64,000 nucleotides of DNA from Adiantum capillus-veneris (GCA_014529385.2 CM043953.1:76601872-76665871); one strand, 5' to 3'; positions 1 to 11,759 are shown, counted from the stretch's first letter. Made by a program: numbers and translations. The notes: generated from the letters alone by a model not told the origin.

Positions 1-634
1 TCTCTCCAGTGGTGGTCACGCCAAAGAAGAACGTTTGTGGAGGGTTTGTGTAGACTATAAACCTCTCAATGCAGCAAAAAGAGGGATCATTTTCCCCTCC
101 CATTCCAAAACAAGTTTCTCAACAAGGTAGCAGGTCCTGAGCGCTATGCAGTATGTGATGGCTACTCAGGCTACTTACAGATTAGCATTACAGAAGAAGA
201 CCAAAAAAAGAAAACCTTCATAACTCCATGGGGATGTTTTTCTTACAGAGTGATGCCTTTTGGCCTCACCAATGCTCCGACACATTCCAACGCTATGTAA
301 TTTTGTCTTCCAACCATACTTTGGTAAGTCAATACGGGTTCTCATAGATGAGTTTTGCATCTACAGCTCTCGCTCCCTTCATTTGAGCAAGGTCTATGAT
401 GGCCTGGCTAGGCTACAAACCTTGGGTGGCCAACAGAACATCGATAAGTGTCACATTTGTGAAAGCAAGGTCACTCTTCTCGGCCATGTAATTTCAACAA
501 AAGGGATTGAGGCTGACCCAAGCAAGTTTCAAGATTTAGTATCTTTGTCATCACCCACAATAGCTATGCAATTGGTCTCCTTCCTTGAGAAGGTAAGTTA
601 TTTGAGCAGGTTCATATACCTTAGCTTCATTTAG
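1..634 (+). pseudogene. Reverse transcriptase remnant of element A
   Basis: Translation in shifting frames gives the RT fingers (VVTPKKN), the TPWG and FGLTNAP-like palm region, then the catalytic-strand region reading IDEFCIYS, followed by the RT connection segment with LLGHVIS. The catalytic aspartate pair expected at this position (xIDDF) is Asp-Glu here, so the copy would lack normal polymerase chemistry even without its frameshifts. In-frame stops occur near 53 and 632. The first 250 bases align with the RT of the minus-strand copy at 41728-42006. Confidence 0.85.
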
Positions 635-1763
635 AAGGTAAGGTATTTGAACAGGTTCATTCACTTGCTCTTTCAAGTGGTCCTTCCTTTACAGCAAGTC
701 ACCCATAGAGATGTCTTCCTATGGAGTGAAGAAAATGAGCAACAATTTAGCGAAGTGAAACAGATCCTGGCTTCACTTCCCACCATTGCACCCCCTGTAT
801 GGGACGAGCCATTTTATGTTAACCCCACTGTAGGAAGTGATACATTTGGGGCTGTACTAATGCAGAAGGACCCCAAAACCTCTTCCATGCGTCCTATCTA
901 CTTCTCTACTCGTGTCATGAACCCATCAGAATAAGGATTCACCGTGATAGAGCACATGGTGCTTGCATTGATGTTTGCCACTATAAAGTTCCACTCTTAT
1001 TTATTGCCTAGACCCTTTGTTCTTCTAACAATGGAAGAAGTCTTTCCGTATGTAATGCAACACATGGATGTCTCATCTAGAATCTCTAAGTGGCTTGTTA
1101 GATTATAAAACTTTGATTACACTATGCAAGTGGAGAACTCGACTAGAGCTAGTCTAGTAGGTATTCTTACTCATCGTCACTATGAGAAGAAGCTAAAGGT
1201 CAACACGGAAGGCAAAGGAGTGACACCAATGGTGGAAGTTCCTAATCTAGAAGGAGCTCACTCTCTTTTCTTTGATGGAGCTTACAAAAGGGCAGTCGAC
1301 GAGGCTGCAACTGGCATCGTCGTTTTCACTGAACAAAGAGAAAAGGTCTTCTCTATTGGGCAGCTACTACACTCCCACACAAAACAACGAAGCAGAGTAC
1401 ACGGCCCTAATTCTTGGATTAGAAAAATGTGTTTTGCAAGGGGTTCAAAGCCTAAATGTGTTTGGCAATGCCATGCTCTTAATAAAGCAGATAAATGGCA
1501 CTTGGGTTTGTAAAAATCAGGTTTTGCTTGGCCAATTATGCCAAGTAAAGGATCTTTTAAGAAAGTTTGAAGTGGTGCAAATATTTCATGTCCACAGGGC
1601 AAAAAATAAAGAAGTAGATGCTCCAACCAATAAAAGGATACAAGATGTTCCCATAGGAGCAATCAAATTGAAGCTGCCCCTCTTTGAGGATAGCGATTAT
1701 ATGTTTGATATCATCAGCTTCTTAGATACAAGAGAATGTCTTGAAGGGTATACCAAGGGCTAG
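635..1763 (+). pseudogene. RT thumb, RNase H and second RNase H remnant of element A
   Basis: 647-1120 encodes the RT/RNase H connection and the native Ty3 RNase H (FYVNPTVGSDTFGAVLMQ, YFSTRVMNPSE), interrupted by a stop near 932 and another near 1107. 1254-1640 encodes a second RNase H of the RVT_3/archaeal type: the FDGAY strand, the NNEAEYTALILGLE helix and a gNAMLLIKQINGTW segment, where the family normally has an aspartate in place of the asparagine. A frameshift near 1380 separates the two halves. The same tandem pair occurs at 40283-41542 (minus). Confidence 0.82.
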
Positions 1764-2517
1764 AAACAATGGCTTGTCCGAAATGCAACAACATACCGCC
1801 TTATAAACAACACCTTGTACTGCAAGGGCGAAGACCAGATTCTCAAGCGAGGGCCAATCTCTAGTGAAATCATGAAGGTAACCTCAAGTTTCCATGATGG
1901 TGTTTGCGACGGCCACTTTGCTCCAGATATTACTACTAGAAAGATTCTACAACAAGGATTCTCTTGGCCTAGTCTGAACAAGGATGCACAACATTCCAAA
2001 CATTAGTAGGTTTCACCCCTTTCCATCTGGTATATGGAAAAGAGGCCATTCTACCCATCGAGGTGCAGATAGCCAGCTTGCGAGTCATGGCTAGCTAGTT
2101 ACAGCGCCCAATTGCTCATCTCCACAACCACATCTTGGATCTAGAAAGGCTTTAGTTAGATAGGGAAGATGCAATCAACTACTATGTGATGCAAGAAGAA
2201 TGATGTGGACTCACATTCAATCAAGGGCTTAAGGAAAAGTGTCTGAAGAAAGGCATGTTAGTATTGAGATATGAAAATAGATTTGACACTAGGAAACGTA
2301 AGAAGTTTCAGCCCAGATGGAAACGGCCATTCATCATCAAAAGGGAAGGCGATACACCAATGGTAGCTACAAATTGATGGAAGTAGATGGTCAAATTCAC
2401 AAGACTAGAGTCAATGGATGGAGGATCAAAAGGTACTTCTTAAGGTTTGATTTGGAGTTTATGGTAGATATTCCAGAGGAGGGAGAACCCACCAACTCTG
2501 CTACTAGAGAATCATAA
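1764..2517 (+). pseudogene. Integrase remnant of element A, core deleted
   Basis: 1815-2006 matches the integrase N-terminal zinc-finger region (VCDGHFAPDITTRKIL). At about 2005 the sequence jumps directly to the end of the catalytic core (GFTPFHLVYGKEA), so the DDE core and most of the zinc finger are deleted. 2317-2517 encodes the C-terminal tail with VNGWRIKRYFLRFD, ending DIPEEGEPTNSAT. The jump is visible against the related minus-strand copy at 7197-7668, which retains the whole core. Confidence 0.82.
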
Positions 2518-2550
2518 GCAAAGCTAGAGGCATGAATGCCTCTAGCTAGA

Positions 2551-2560
2551 AGGGGAGGGC
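2551..2560 (+). other. Polypurine tract of element A
   Basis: AAGGGGAGGG followed by CTAA and then TGATAGCCGG at 2565. The outer element has the same arrangement on the minus strand (GGGAGGGCTAA then TGATGGCTGG at 6722), which supports the LTR start. This purine run would prime plus-strand DNA synthesis. Confidence 0.7.
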
Positions 2561-2564
2561 TAAT

Positions 2565-4345
2565 GATAGCCGGTTTTTGAAGATCAAAAAAAAGAAGAAG
2601 AAGAGAAAAAATCGCTTCTTTTCCCCTCTGTCCAAAGCACGTGCACCATGGATGATAGTCCTGACAATGCCTTGGTTGATGTAAGTGCCACAACTTGCCT
2701 AATTCTAAGCGGAGGCGACAACTCAAAGCGTAGACCACCCTCATTGTCATAATAATCAATATCTAATTCTCCTAAATGATTTTCTCATGTTAAATTGATC
2801 ATTTAATATGGGGAAGTGCCAGGGGAGAAAAAGTTGGTTAGGCTAGCAGAGCGGCCACAGTAGGGATCCAAAGGGGGGGCCATCTGCAAAAGAGCCATGT
2901 GCAACAATGGGCTAAAAAGACCCTAAGGTTCAGCCCATTAAGACTTCCAAAATGCTAAGGTTCCAAAATTCAAAGGTTGTGTCCAAAGGTCAACCCTAGG
3001 GGAATTGGATTTGTGTGTGTCTAACAAAGTCTTTGCACATCCATACATAGGAGGGGGCGAGCCTTGCATGTAGGGGATGAGAGAGAAAGCCACACACACA
3101 CACACACACACAAGCTCCCTTTACACAAAGGGAATGAGAGACACATGTCAGCTCCCTATCCCAGATGCCCACAAGGTGTACCCAATTCCTATTGGATGGC
3201 CTTGGAGGTGGACCAATGAGAATTAGGCTAGAGTAAATCTAGTTTAATTAATTTGAAAACACTTAATAAAAGAATGAATGAGAATTAAGTCCTTTAGAAG
3301 ACTATTGGACAGCCTCCCAAGGGGTCCAATGAGCATTCAGCAGCCCAATGGCTTGCCTGATTCCTATTGGCCAGGAGGCAAAGGGGTCCAATGAGAGTTT
3401 AGTTGAATTATTAAATTACCTAAAGCTCTCACAAAAGGGGAAAGGGGGACACATGTCAGAAGGCTATCACTTATGCTGCTTAATAGTCATTGGCTAGGCC
3501 TGAGGAGGTCCAATGAGGGTAGAGCAAGAGGGCTCGCCCAAGAGAGAGAGGGGACTGATTTTTGCAAGTCATTATCACACACACACTCACACAATCTCAT
3601 GTGTGAAGTAAAGAAGACTATCTCTTCCCAAGCTTTAATGGAGAGCTCATCACCTACTCCAAGCTTGTGAGATAGAAGCCTACATCGACACACTCTTGGC
3701 ATGTGGATGCAAATCCAACCAAGAGCCAAGCTTCAATGCATGCTCATATCCTCTACCATGCTAATTACTAAGCTAAGCTATGCTAATATGAGTGATTATG
3801 TGAGGAGATGTACATCTTTCTCGTAAGATACTCCTTCTTCCTCTCAATCTACTCTCATACCCTGCTAGCTCTCACCATCTTCAAAGGTGTGTGAGGTCAT
3901 GGGTATGAAACCGAGGATAATTGATGTTGTGTTTTCTAAGTGTTTTGTTTAGTGCATGAAGCTTTCATCTTCATTTCACTAGCTAGTCTTGAAGGAACAC
4001 AAAGAATTGTATTGTACAATGTTTCTCTTGATGGGAGAAACCATAATACAAAGCCTTTTGGAGGGGGGACCGGCTCCATGCAAATCCGGTCCTCAATTGT
4101 TGTCAATAGCTTAATTTCTCTCTCTTTTGAAAGTATTGTTCATGCTATCTAACTAGGTGTTATTCTTTTTGTTGCTCTCTCCACCCAAGCACTCTTGTAA
4201 TTCTCATTAGGAATCTATTCTAATGAAATGCCCACTATGTTCATGCTAATTTCCGCTACACACAAGTTTTTAGGTCATTAAATGTTACACTCATGGCCTC
4301 CAAGCACCTTGAAAAGAAGGTTACATGACCTTCATCCATAGGTAC
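2565..4345 (+). repeat. Putative 3' LTR of element A and flanking non-coding DNA
   Basis: No convincing coding sequence. The segment starts with TGATAGCC directly after the polypurine tract and runs up to the LTR of the next element at 4346. It contains a CA repeat at 3091-3112, purine/AT-rich sequence, and several local repeats of the phrase 'ggtccaatgag' around 3210-3520. The true LTR end was not found because the window has no second LTR of this element. Confidence 0.5.
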
Positions 4346-4512
4346 TGACGGGAGCAAAGCGAACCCGGAACCGATGGCCTCTAAAAAGCCGGGGCCGAAT
4401 GGCTCGCCTTGAGGTTGTCACGGTAAAGCGAACAGGGGGCACCAACTAGCTTTGAGTGGCTAGGACGCAGACCATGATGATATGAACATCGCAAACTTAA
4501 ACACACACACAC

Positions 4513-4612
<100 letters not shown>

Positions 4613-5594
4613 ACCAAATGATGAAAACCCTCGGGGGTGTGAGGGAGAATTATTTCTGTAGTGTTTAGAATGACCTTCCTTTCAGCAAGGCGGCACACCA
4701 TGATGATAGAGAGGTAGGGATAAAAGATGGTGCAACTACTTGGTGCGTTCTCTAAGAAGACTCAATGATTGTGAAGCTTGCTACCAAGAGCGTGTTTGTG
4801 TGTGCGTCGACCATTGGGGTCGAGAGGTGGACGTGGCTCCCTTCACATGGTGCAATTCTCAAGGAAAACCATCACACAAGCCCTCTCCCCGTGATGCCAA
4901 TAGTGTCAATTCTTCCCACTAAACTCTACCAAGTGCCGACCTCTCATGAACTCCCCCCCCCCCGATAGTGACCTCTCAGTACCAATTTATATGTGTTGGC
5001 TGCTTGGATTAGGGTAATCCCGGTTTGATTAGGTAAGCTAATCGGGGAGACAAAGCAAGTGGTGGGCCCAGTGTGGTTGACCCTTGCTTTGTTTTGGGAG
5101 GTTATTAAAAATGAGAATCTCTAGGTGGGCCTTTATGACCATCACCTAGAGAGAGGGAATTTACAAATTGGGGATTTTACAAGGCTTGGCTGAAAACTGA
5201 AGAAATGATGAACATAACCTACAAATTACTGAAAATGGCATCGTGGTTGCGTGATGCCGGCGAATGGTGTGTTGCTGGTGCGTCAGTGTAGCGCATACGT
5301 CTTTTCGGGGTCAGCCGGGGCATGCCTTTGGTGCATTTATTCTTTTTGTTGTTGGCGGAGAGTGCTTTGGGTTCCTCCTTCTTTTTGTCCATGTCGATGG
5401 CCGTTTTTCCTTCTTTTTTGTATTTTTTTTTAATGTGGTGTGTGTGGTATATGCTTTTATGCGTGTGTGTGTATGTATGGGTGCGTGTATATGTGTGAAT
5501 ATAGGTGTGTGCATACGGATGAATGTGTGTATAAATGTAAGTGAATGTGTGTGCACGAGCGTGCGTGGGAACGGGGGGTGTGGTGTGTATATAT

Positions 5595-5597
<3 letters not shown>

Positions 5598-5670
<73 letters not shown>
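5598..5670. repeat. (GT)n-(TA)n compound microsatellite
   Basis: About 30 GT units ending in a short TATATATA run, inside the outer LTR. The inverted counterpart is the TA tract at 49542-49562 in the opposite LTR fragment. Confidence 0.97.
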
Positions 5671-5772
5671 CTTTTCTAATTTTTGGTTTTCGGCAGTGCA
5701 GTGGGCGACACAGAGATGGGGGGGTGAGGGCGGTGAATGGGGGGGGGGGGGGGGGGGTTGCGCATGCACATT

Positions 5773-5773
<1 letters not shown>

Positions 5774-5840
<67 letters not shown>
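5774..5840. repeat. (TG)n microsatellite
   Basis: About 33 TG units in the outer LTR, preceded by an 18-base G run near 5740-5757. The opposite-strand copy is the CA tract at 49406-49451. Confidence 0.97.
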
Positions 5841-5843
<3 letters not shown>

Positions 5844-6723
5844 GTGAGTTTCAAGCAGCGCAACACGGGTTGTGTGTGCAGAGGGAGCGCAATCGGCGGT
5901 GTGGAGCCGGGTGTGGTCTACGAGCGACACAGTGTGCGAGAGGGAGAGCATGAGGGGGGGAGATGGTGAGGGAGGGGAGAGAGAGATAGGGTTGGGGGTA
6001 GGCAACAACGGGCGCGACAAGGAAGGGGGGGGTGTGTGTGCTTAGTCAACGAGAGAGAGAGAGAGAGGGAGATTATGGCCAAGGGGTGATTCCCACCAAG
6101 GGAAGAGAGGGAGATAGGGTTTGTGAAGGGGGGGGGGGGGAGATGAGAGAGGATATGGTGGGGGGGGGGGGTTGGAGGAAAGAGGAAGAGTGGGTGTGAG
6201 AGATAGAGGGAGGGAGAGGTGGTGGTTGCCCTAAGGCCCGCCATGGCTACTTCCAAGAGAGAGAGAAAGCTAAGGCTAGGTGTAGAGGGGGGGGGGGGGG
6301 GGGGGTGCTGAAGGCCGAAGGGAGTGTGGACGAGAGGGGGTGGGGGTACGGCCCGTCGGGGCTGGAGTATGGACAAGCAGAGAGAGAGAGGGAGAATATT
6401 TGGAAGAGAGAGAGAGAATAGTATTTGTGGCGGCCCGCCGTGGCTGGAGTGTGACAAAGATGCCAAAGGCACCTACCGTGCCGAATGTTGCAGCGGCAGA
6501 GTAGGAGAGAGAATATTAGCGGAGCCGGGCAGTTAGAGAGAGAGGGATCGTCCTTTGGTGATAATGGAGGGGTGTGGCCAAAGTGGGGGCGCCCTATCGG
6601 TGATTAACCTTGGGGGGGGGGGCATGGTGAATGGTAAAGGGTTTTTTTTTTCTTTTTGGTAACAGACCCTCCCTTCCTTAGGGTGTGGTTCTCATGGGCA
6701 TGGTTTCGAAAACCAGCCATCAT

Positions 6724-6732
6724 TAGCCCTCC
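6724..6732 (-). other. Polypurine tract of the outer element
   Basis: On the minus strand GGGAGGGCT stands two bases before the LTR start TGATGGCTGG. The same string is found in element A at 2554-2562. Confidence 0.75.
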
Positions 6733-6749
6733 CATCTGGCTATAGGCAT

Positions 6750-7668
6750 TCATGCTTCTAGCCCTTCCTCTACATCTTTAGTTGTGGAGTTAGAGGGTTC
6801 TCCCTCTTCTGGAATGTCTAGCATGAATTCTGGATCAAACCTAAGAAAATACCTTTTCAGTCTCCATCCATTGACCCTAGTCTTGTGAATTCTCCCATCT
6901 GCTTCCATTAGCTTGTAGCTACCATTGTCATAACGTTTCTTGATAATGAATGGCCCCTCGCATCTAAGTTGAAATTTCTTGTCCTTCGTGGTGTTGAATC
7001 TGTTGTGGTATCTCAGCACTAACATACCTTTTTGCAGTCCCTTTTCTTTAAGCCCTTAATTGAAAGTGAGCCGACGTCGTTCTGCCTGTGTTGCATAGTG
7101 ATTGATGGATTCTTCCCTATCTAGTTGGAGCCTCTCCAGATCCAGGATATGGTTTCAGAGATTTACACTTGGACGTTGTATCTGGCTAGCCAAGACTCAT
7201 AAGCTGGCTATCTGCACCTCAATAGGTAGAATTTCCTCCTTCCCATAAACTAGATGGAAAGGGGTGAAACCTAGTGATGTTCGAAACGTCGTTCGGTAGG
7301 CCCAAAGAGTTGCCATAAGATGTTTATCCCAGTCTCCTGTGTGATTGTTCACCTGCTTTGTGATGATTTTACAAATCATTCCATTTACCTTCTCTACCAG
7401 ACCATTGCATTGTGGATAGTATGGTGTGGAATGTCGGCATGTGATGCCTAACTTCTTCATCAGTTCTCCCACCAGATCGCCTCTGAAACCTGGTCCTCTA
7501 TCTGATATTATCTCAAGAGGAGTGCCAAAACGGCAACAGATATGCTCAAAAATGAACTTTGTTACCTCTTGGGCTGTAATGCGGGTGGTGGCTGTTGCTT
7601 CTGCCCATCGAGTCATGTAGTCTACACCCACTATGATGTATAGTTTACCTAATTGGGCCCTTTGTAAA
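6750..7668 (-). pseudogene. Integrase core and C-terminal tail of the outer element
   Basis: The minus strand from 7668 encodes YIIVGVDYMTRW, then SDRGPGF (second catalytic Asp) and YYPQCNGLVEKVNG (catalytic Glu) to TSLGFTPFHLVYGKEE. A frameshifted stretch follows at 7026-7196, then the tail at 7025-6750 with KFQLRCEGPFIIKKR and VNGWRLKRYFLRFD. The first integrase Asp belongs to the part lost or left on the other side of the F insertion, whose LTR begins at 7669. The apparent N-terminal extension reading MRFPQKCRFPEK is F's LTR translated backwards, not integrase. Confidence 0.88.
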
Positions 7669-8588
7669 TGTTTGGCGGACAAAATAATGAAGTTGCGGTT
7701 TCCAAAGAAAGAGTCACATTTTTCAGGGAATCTACATTTTTGCGGAAATCTCATCCTTTGTAAAAGAGATTCTCTGAGCCGAGAACTTGTAAAAGAATTT
7801 ATGATTAATTTTCTGGGAGAAAATGTATATAAGAGAGCCAGTTAGAAGTTTAGGAGCTTTTGGCCGGACAAGCCATTTGTAAAGACCTAAACTATAAAGA
7901 TCAATTTTGTAAGTTTGAACATTATCTTCTTTATGAGAAACTGAGAAGACAACGTACGTTTGAGAGCTTCTTCTTGCTCCAACTTGTAATCTTTGCTAAT
8001 GTGGCTACGGTAATCCGAATTCAATTTCATTTATTGCATTGTGTTCCTCTTACTTTGCTCTTCTATTCAAGTGTAATCATTCAAGATTTGGCATAAGTGT
8101 TCAATTATGAGTTTGTGGCCTTAAATCGTTGTTTTGAGTGATTATATGCGTATTTTATTTTGTTTTGACCCTAGGAGAGGCTTCAGGGACCCTAAAACGA
8201 CCCTTTAGGATCATTTGTTTATTGTTTTTGCTGACTTTGGGACGAACGATTGTGATCTTTGTACCTCTCCAGAATGCTGTAACAGTGATAGGATATGTTC
8301 TGATAGTCCCCTGTAGCTTCCCCTCAAGTTTTGTGCGATTCCGACATGATTTCCATGGTAAATGGGCGTGATGACTGTAGAGTTGTGTAGAAGGACATAG
8401 GCAGATTGCTTGGCTTTTGTGCGTATGATTTGCTTGCAGAGTTGGTAGTTGCATCTCATCGAGTTCACTTCATTAGGATTGACACCCTAGTGAGTTTCCA
8501 TGCCTCATCATGGTCGCTTTCCCTTGTATTGATATTTTATGTTGATGCATGAGAGCTATGCTATGGATGTCGGTCACTGCGACCCGCA
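7669..8588 (+). repeat. 5' LTR of element F
   Basis: Direct repeat of 39150-40069 from TGTTTGGCGGAC to GCGACCCGCA. It contains a TATA box TATATAAG at 7826-7833, followed by the conserved region around GGACAAGCCATTTGTAAAGA. At 8241-8265 it carries a degenerate copy of the CGATCGCGATCG motif, reading CGATTGTGATC. Confidence 0.9.
7826..7833 (+). promoter_or_regulatory. LTR TATA box of element F (left copy)
   Basis: TATATAAG, conserved at the same LTR position in the right copy (39306-39313). It is the only good TATA box in the LTR and is on F's coding strand. Confidence 0.65.
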
Positions 8589-9136
8589 AACATTGGGACC
8601 GTTTCTAGGGAATGCACCTCAGGTGATGAGTGACCGAGTGCGCAGTTGACTTCCTTAAAAGAAGACCGATCCACAAATCCATTTTACACCTTAGTTAGGC
8701 TGCTAGACAGGGGTTTAGAGCTTAGTGGAGTCTAGAGTCAGCAGACCGACTAGATCCTAGGACTCTTAGGAGATTTAGGGAGCTATGAGTGAGAGTGTTC
8801 AAAGTATTTTTGCTCTTCAATTTCTCTAATTCGATTGAGTACTGAAATCTCACACGAAATCCGTCTTTTCTGCTTTGTTTGATTCATTTCTTTATGTTCT
8901 TTCATTTCTGTACTTAGGAGTAGGATAAGTAAATCACATTCCAGTCAGATTTGGGGCTAAAATTAGAGTCGAGAAGCCAGAAAACCATAACTTTGGTAAA
9001 AAAGGCCATAAGACTCTGAAATTTGGAGAACCTGACCAAACAGGGTTGATATTGATTCAAATCACAAAGTGATAGCACAAAACACTGGAAGACACTTGTC
9101 AAAGGGAGCAGACAAAATTTCATCAGATTTGGCCCA

Positions 9137-9162
9137 GGTACTACAATCGCGGTCGGTGTACC
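9137..9162. repeat. Quasi-palindromic motif, copy 1
   Basis: GGTACTACAATCGCGGTCGG then TGTACC. Outer arms GGTAC/GTACC surround an imperfect CGATCGCGATCG core; two core bases differ from the consensus. Confidence 0.75.
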
Positions 9163-9409
9163 TCTGCGCCATAATTGGACAAGATTTGTTGTGTGCATTC
9201 CGGATAGAATTCTAAACAAGTTTGTCTAAAGCAACCACACCCAAAAACATCAAAAATCAAGGAAATCAGGCCACTTGGGTAGAACTAGCCTGACAGACCC
9301 AGAAACTATAAAATCTTGACTTTTGGTGATCCAAATGCAAAAAGACTTGGAGGATAGCTTTAAAACATCAGTGTCTACAAGCATGCCAAATTTGGTTGAA
9401 TTTGGGCTC

Positions 9410-9435
9410 AGAACTACGATCGCAATCGGTGTACC
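9410..9435. repeat. Quasi-palindromic motif, copy 2
   Basis: AGAACTACGATCGCAATCGG then TGTACC; the core has one change and the left arm is degraded. Confidence 0.75.
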
Positions 9436-9852
9436 TAAGTGCTAGATTTTGACCAGATTTCATTTGTGAGATCCTCACGTGTATACAAACATAAAAGTCT
9501 AAAGAACCTAGAGCTAGAAACTTCAAAATACCTGTCAAACTATCTGAATACAGATCCAAGTCAAAAACTGCTAAACTGGCATGGAAATTGACTTTCAGTA
9601 GACCAAAACACATCAAAACCAGGATGAAACCATATAGAGGGATAGCTTGTACACAAGACAACCCCAGATAGCTTTCAAATCCCAAAACAAACACAAAAAT
9701 CAAGTCAAACTAACAGATTCAAGAAAACAGACACTTCCAACCAAGAACTGGTAAAAGCTTGACTTTTAGGAGTCCGAATACAAAAGTATCAGGTGGGTAG
9801 CCTTAAAATAACCTAGTGAACAAGCTGGTGAAGTTTCATCAAATTTGGGCTC

Positions 9853-9878
9853 AGAAGTACGATCACGATCGGTGTACC
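9853..9878. repeat. Quasi-palindromic motif, copy 3
   Basis: AGAAGTACGATCACGATCGG then TGTACC; one change in the core. Confidence 0.75.
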
Positions 9879-10146
9879 TTTGTGCCAGATCTGACTCATT
9901 TTTGACCTGTTCATAGACCTAGACTATTTAAGATATCAGGAGTTGTCAAAACCCAAATTGGACATACTGTCAATAATCTGCAAGCAAAATTGTGTTGAAG
10001 TCATTGTGAAGTTGTTGAATCTGCTGACAGTTGGAATGATACAGTGATCTCATAGCCATCAAGTGTATTCATTTGCAGAGACTGATCAAGTAACAATCCA
10101 TGCAATCGTGTGAGTTCGAAGATCACTCCATTTCCAGGTAAGAGGT

Positions 10147-10821
10147 TTGGATTCAGTCGGTAATTCCACTTTCTTCATGTTTTTGAGATTGGGAAAACAA
10201 ATCAACAACCAACACCGAAATTTAGTAGATCAAGCAAGTGTTTTATCAACGGAGGAGACTGTAAACCAAAGTGTAGTACGACCGTTAGAACCGATCCCTG
10301 AAGAAAGTATTTCCGATACTTCTTCAAAGAGATCCTACGAGTATTTCACGGAACACTTGGGACATTTAAACCTAAACAAAAGAGAAAACATGGCAGCACG
10401 ACCATCAGACCCTTCGGTCACAATGAAGCTATTTTTCATCAAGTATCTGTATGACAACAAGCAAGGTGCCAAGATCTACAAAGATGATAAGGACTGCTAC
10501 TGTGTGAAAATAGAAGATAGACCAAGTGAGTCACAGGACTTAGTGCCTGTGAGCTATAGCGGAGATAGGTACCTAGATGACGAAGGTATCATGTACTTGG
10601 TAGTCCTGAATCCTAACATTGTGGACAAGTGGGGATTAATGGGCACGAAAGCCAAAGTAGATGACGAACCTGCGGAGAAAGCACCAACAATGAGCTTCCC
10701 TAATGCAAGGTTAAGGCGAGAAAATGAAACTTTGAGAGTCAGCACAGACAACGTCTACGTGGGGTTATACAAATATAATAATGGAGAAGAAGATCTCTAT
10801 TATAGATGCAAGGAACCCTAA
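10147..10821 (+). CDS. Hypothetical 224-residue protein of element F
   Basis: The longest open frame on the plus strand in the left part of F. It encodes a mostly hydrophilic protein with a Ser/Glu-rich N-terminal third (SISDTSSKRSYEYFTEHLG) and a second possible start (MAARPSD) at codon 82, before a more compact region of mixed alpha/beta character (MKLFFIKYLYDNKQGAKIYKDDKDCYCVK... VGLYKYNNGEEDLYYRC). No zinc knuckle, protease or known gag signature is visible, so I do not assign a function. Its place downstream of the leader makes it a candidate ORF1 or gag start. It ends only 16 bases before the likely LTR end of element G (10838), so it may be truncated by that insertion. Confidence 0.5.
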   Translation: MDSVGNSTFFMFLRLGKQINNQHRNLVDQASVLSTEETVNQSVVRPLEPIPEESISDTSSKRSYEYFTEHLGHLNLNKRENMAARPSDPSVTMKLFFIKYLYDNKQGAKIYKDDKDCYCVKIEDRPSESQDLVPVSYSGDRYLDDEGIMYLVVLNPNIVDKWGLMGTKAKVDDEPAEKAPTMSFPNARLRRENETLRVSTDNVYVGLYKYNNGEEDLYYRCKEP

Positions 10822-10837
10822 GTCGATGAGTTGACGG

Positions 10838-11182
10838 TGTCGGGGGATATTTGTGCGAAAGGTGAGCCGGGAAGGCATCGGGCCTGTGGCTGTAAGAAGT
10901 GCGGGAAACAAGGTGTAGCAGATGCAATTACCCACAAAAGTATTCAAAACAAGCAGTGCGTCTAATTTCCAGTTAATCGACAGAATCCATGAATAATCAA
11001 TCTCTAATGGAAGCTTAAATGCTCTTACAAGGAAAAATATGGCTTAAACCAGGTGCTTAAACAAGAAATTGATGAAATTCTGCTTACTTTGCCTTTTGCA
11101 CTTCGATTCAAGTGGTTCATAAGCTTTGAGCATATTTCAAATGGCTAATGAGGCTTAGGGAGGTTCAAGATGGCTTAAGAGT
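10838..11182 (-). repeat. 3' LTR of element G, distal fragment
   Basis: Starts TGTCGGGGGATA on the plus strand (LTR end CCCCCGACA on minus). It shares the repeated phrase GCTTAAG with the other fragment at 18804-20381, from which it is separated by the CACTA insertion. Confidence 0.65.
11180..11182. repeat. Target-site duplication AGT, left of CACTA
   Basis: AGT stands directly before the CACTA terminus at 11183 and again directly after the other terminus at 18804-18806. CACTA elements duplicate 3 bp on insertion. Confidence 0.9.
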
Positions 11183-11196
11183 CACTACAAGAGGTT
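11183..11196 (+). repeat. Left terminal inverted repeat of CACTA
   Basis: CACTACAAGAGGTT, the exact inverse complement of AACCTCTTGTAGTG at 18790-18803. Confidence 0.95.
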
Positions 11197-11214
11197 GTGT
11201 GCTCTTGTGACGCT

Positions 11215-11395
11215 GTTAGCGACGAAAATACATTGGGTTTTTATAACCCCCGGCGTCGCTAAAACCGTCGCTACGAGCGTCGCTACCAGAGCGTCGCTAT
11301 AGGCGTCGCTATATGCGTCGCTATATAGCGACGCATATAGCGACGTTTACACTGCAGACTATAGCGACGCTCATAGCGACGCTTATAGCGACGCC
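11215..11395. repeat. Left subterminal repeat array with 42-bp palindrome
   Basis: About a dozen copies of GCGTCGCTA/TAGCGACGC in both orientations. 11304-11345 is a perfect palindrome centred between 11324 and 11325, built from facing CGTCGCTATATG units. In En/Spm such subterminal motifs are bound by the small TNPA-type protein and bring the ends together; the specific binding here is inferred. Confidence 0.88.
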
Positions 11396-11759
11396 CGAGA
11401 GAATATTTTTTTGGTGGCAGGGCATTGAATGCCTTGCCACCCATCAACCATATTGTACTTGATTCACTTTTTAAAAAAAGTGCAAAGGTAGATAATAGAC
11501 CCAAAATAGTCACCCACAAGACGCATTGTTTGCAAAATTGACAATTGTACACATCATAGGCAAAATGAATTGATTGACAAATGTAATAATGACAATTGTA
11601 CAACATCATAGGCATAAAGAATTGATTGGCAAAAGGAACTGCGGTGACAAATGTAATAATATACATGGTTCAAAAAGACGTATAAAATCCGTCTCATGAT
11701 ACATAAGCTATGAGAAACCCTAAACTAATGCTATCTAGCTACGGCTAAACTGACGTCGT

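Larger units (their letters stand above)
1..4345 (+). mobile_element. Decayed Tat-type Ty3/gypsy element A (5' end outside window)
   Basis: The plus strand encodes RT, RNase H, a second (archaeal-type) RNase H and integrase in Ty3 order, then a polypurine tract at 2551-2560 and an LTR-like start TGATAGCCGG at 2565. Dual RNase H is a hallmark of the plant Tat lineage. Every domain is broken by stops or frameshifts. The protein is closely related to the outer minus-strand element at 4346-48351 (shared motif FDGAYKR; shared C-terminal tail motif VNGWR). The LTRs diverge after about 30 bases, so these are sister subfamilies. The right end is set only by the start of the next LTR at 4346. Confidence 0.8.
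8589..10146 (+). other. Untranslated leader/spacer of element F with repeated quasi-palindrome
   Basis: No coding sequence is supported. The segment contains loosely repeated units of a few hundred bases, each holding a 26-bp motif of the form GGTACTACGATCGCGATCGG followed by TGTACC (copies at 9137-9162, 9410-9435 and 9853-9878). The same units recur at 34439-35562. A primer-binding site matching a known tRNA was not recognised after the LTR end. Confidence 0.6.

Noticed and set aside
5219-6020. Several open frames of 80-215 codons rich in TH, CV or HT repeats
   Set aside because: They are translations of GT/CA microsatellites inside an LTR, present in several frames and on both strands.
7197-7754. 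185-codon frame read as an integrase with a novel N-terminal domain
   Set aside because: The first residues are the LTR of element F read in reverse; the same sequence in the right LTR gives a similar peptide without integrase (39014-39235).
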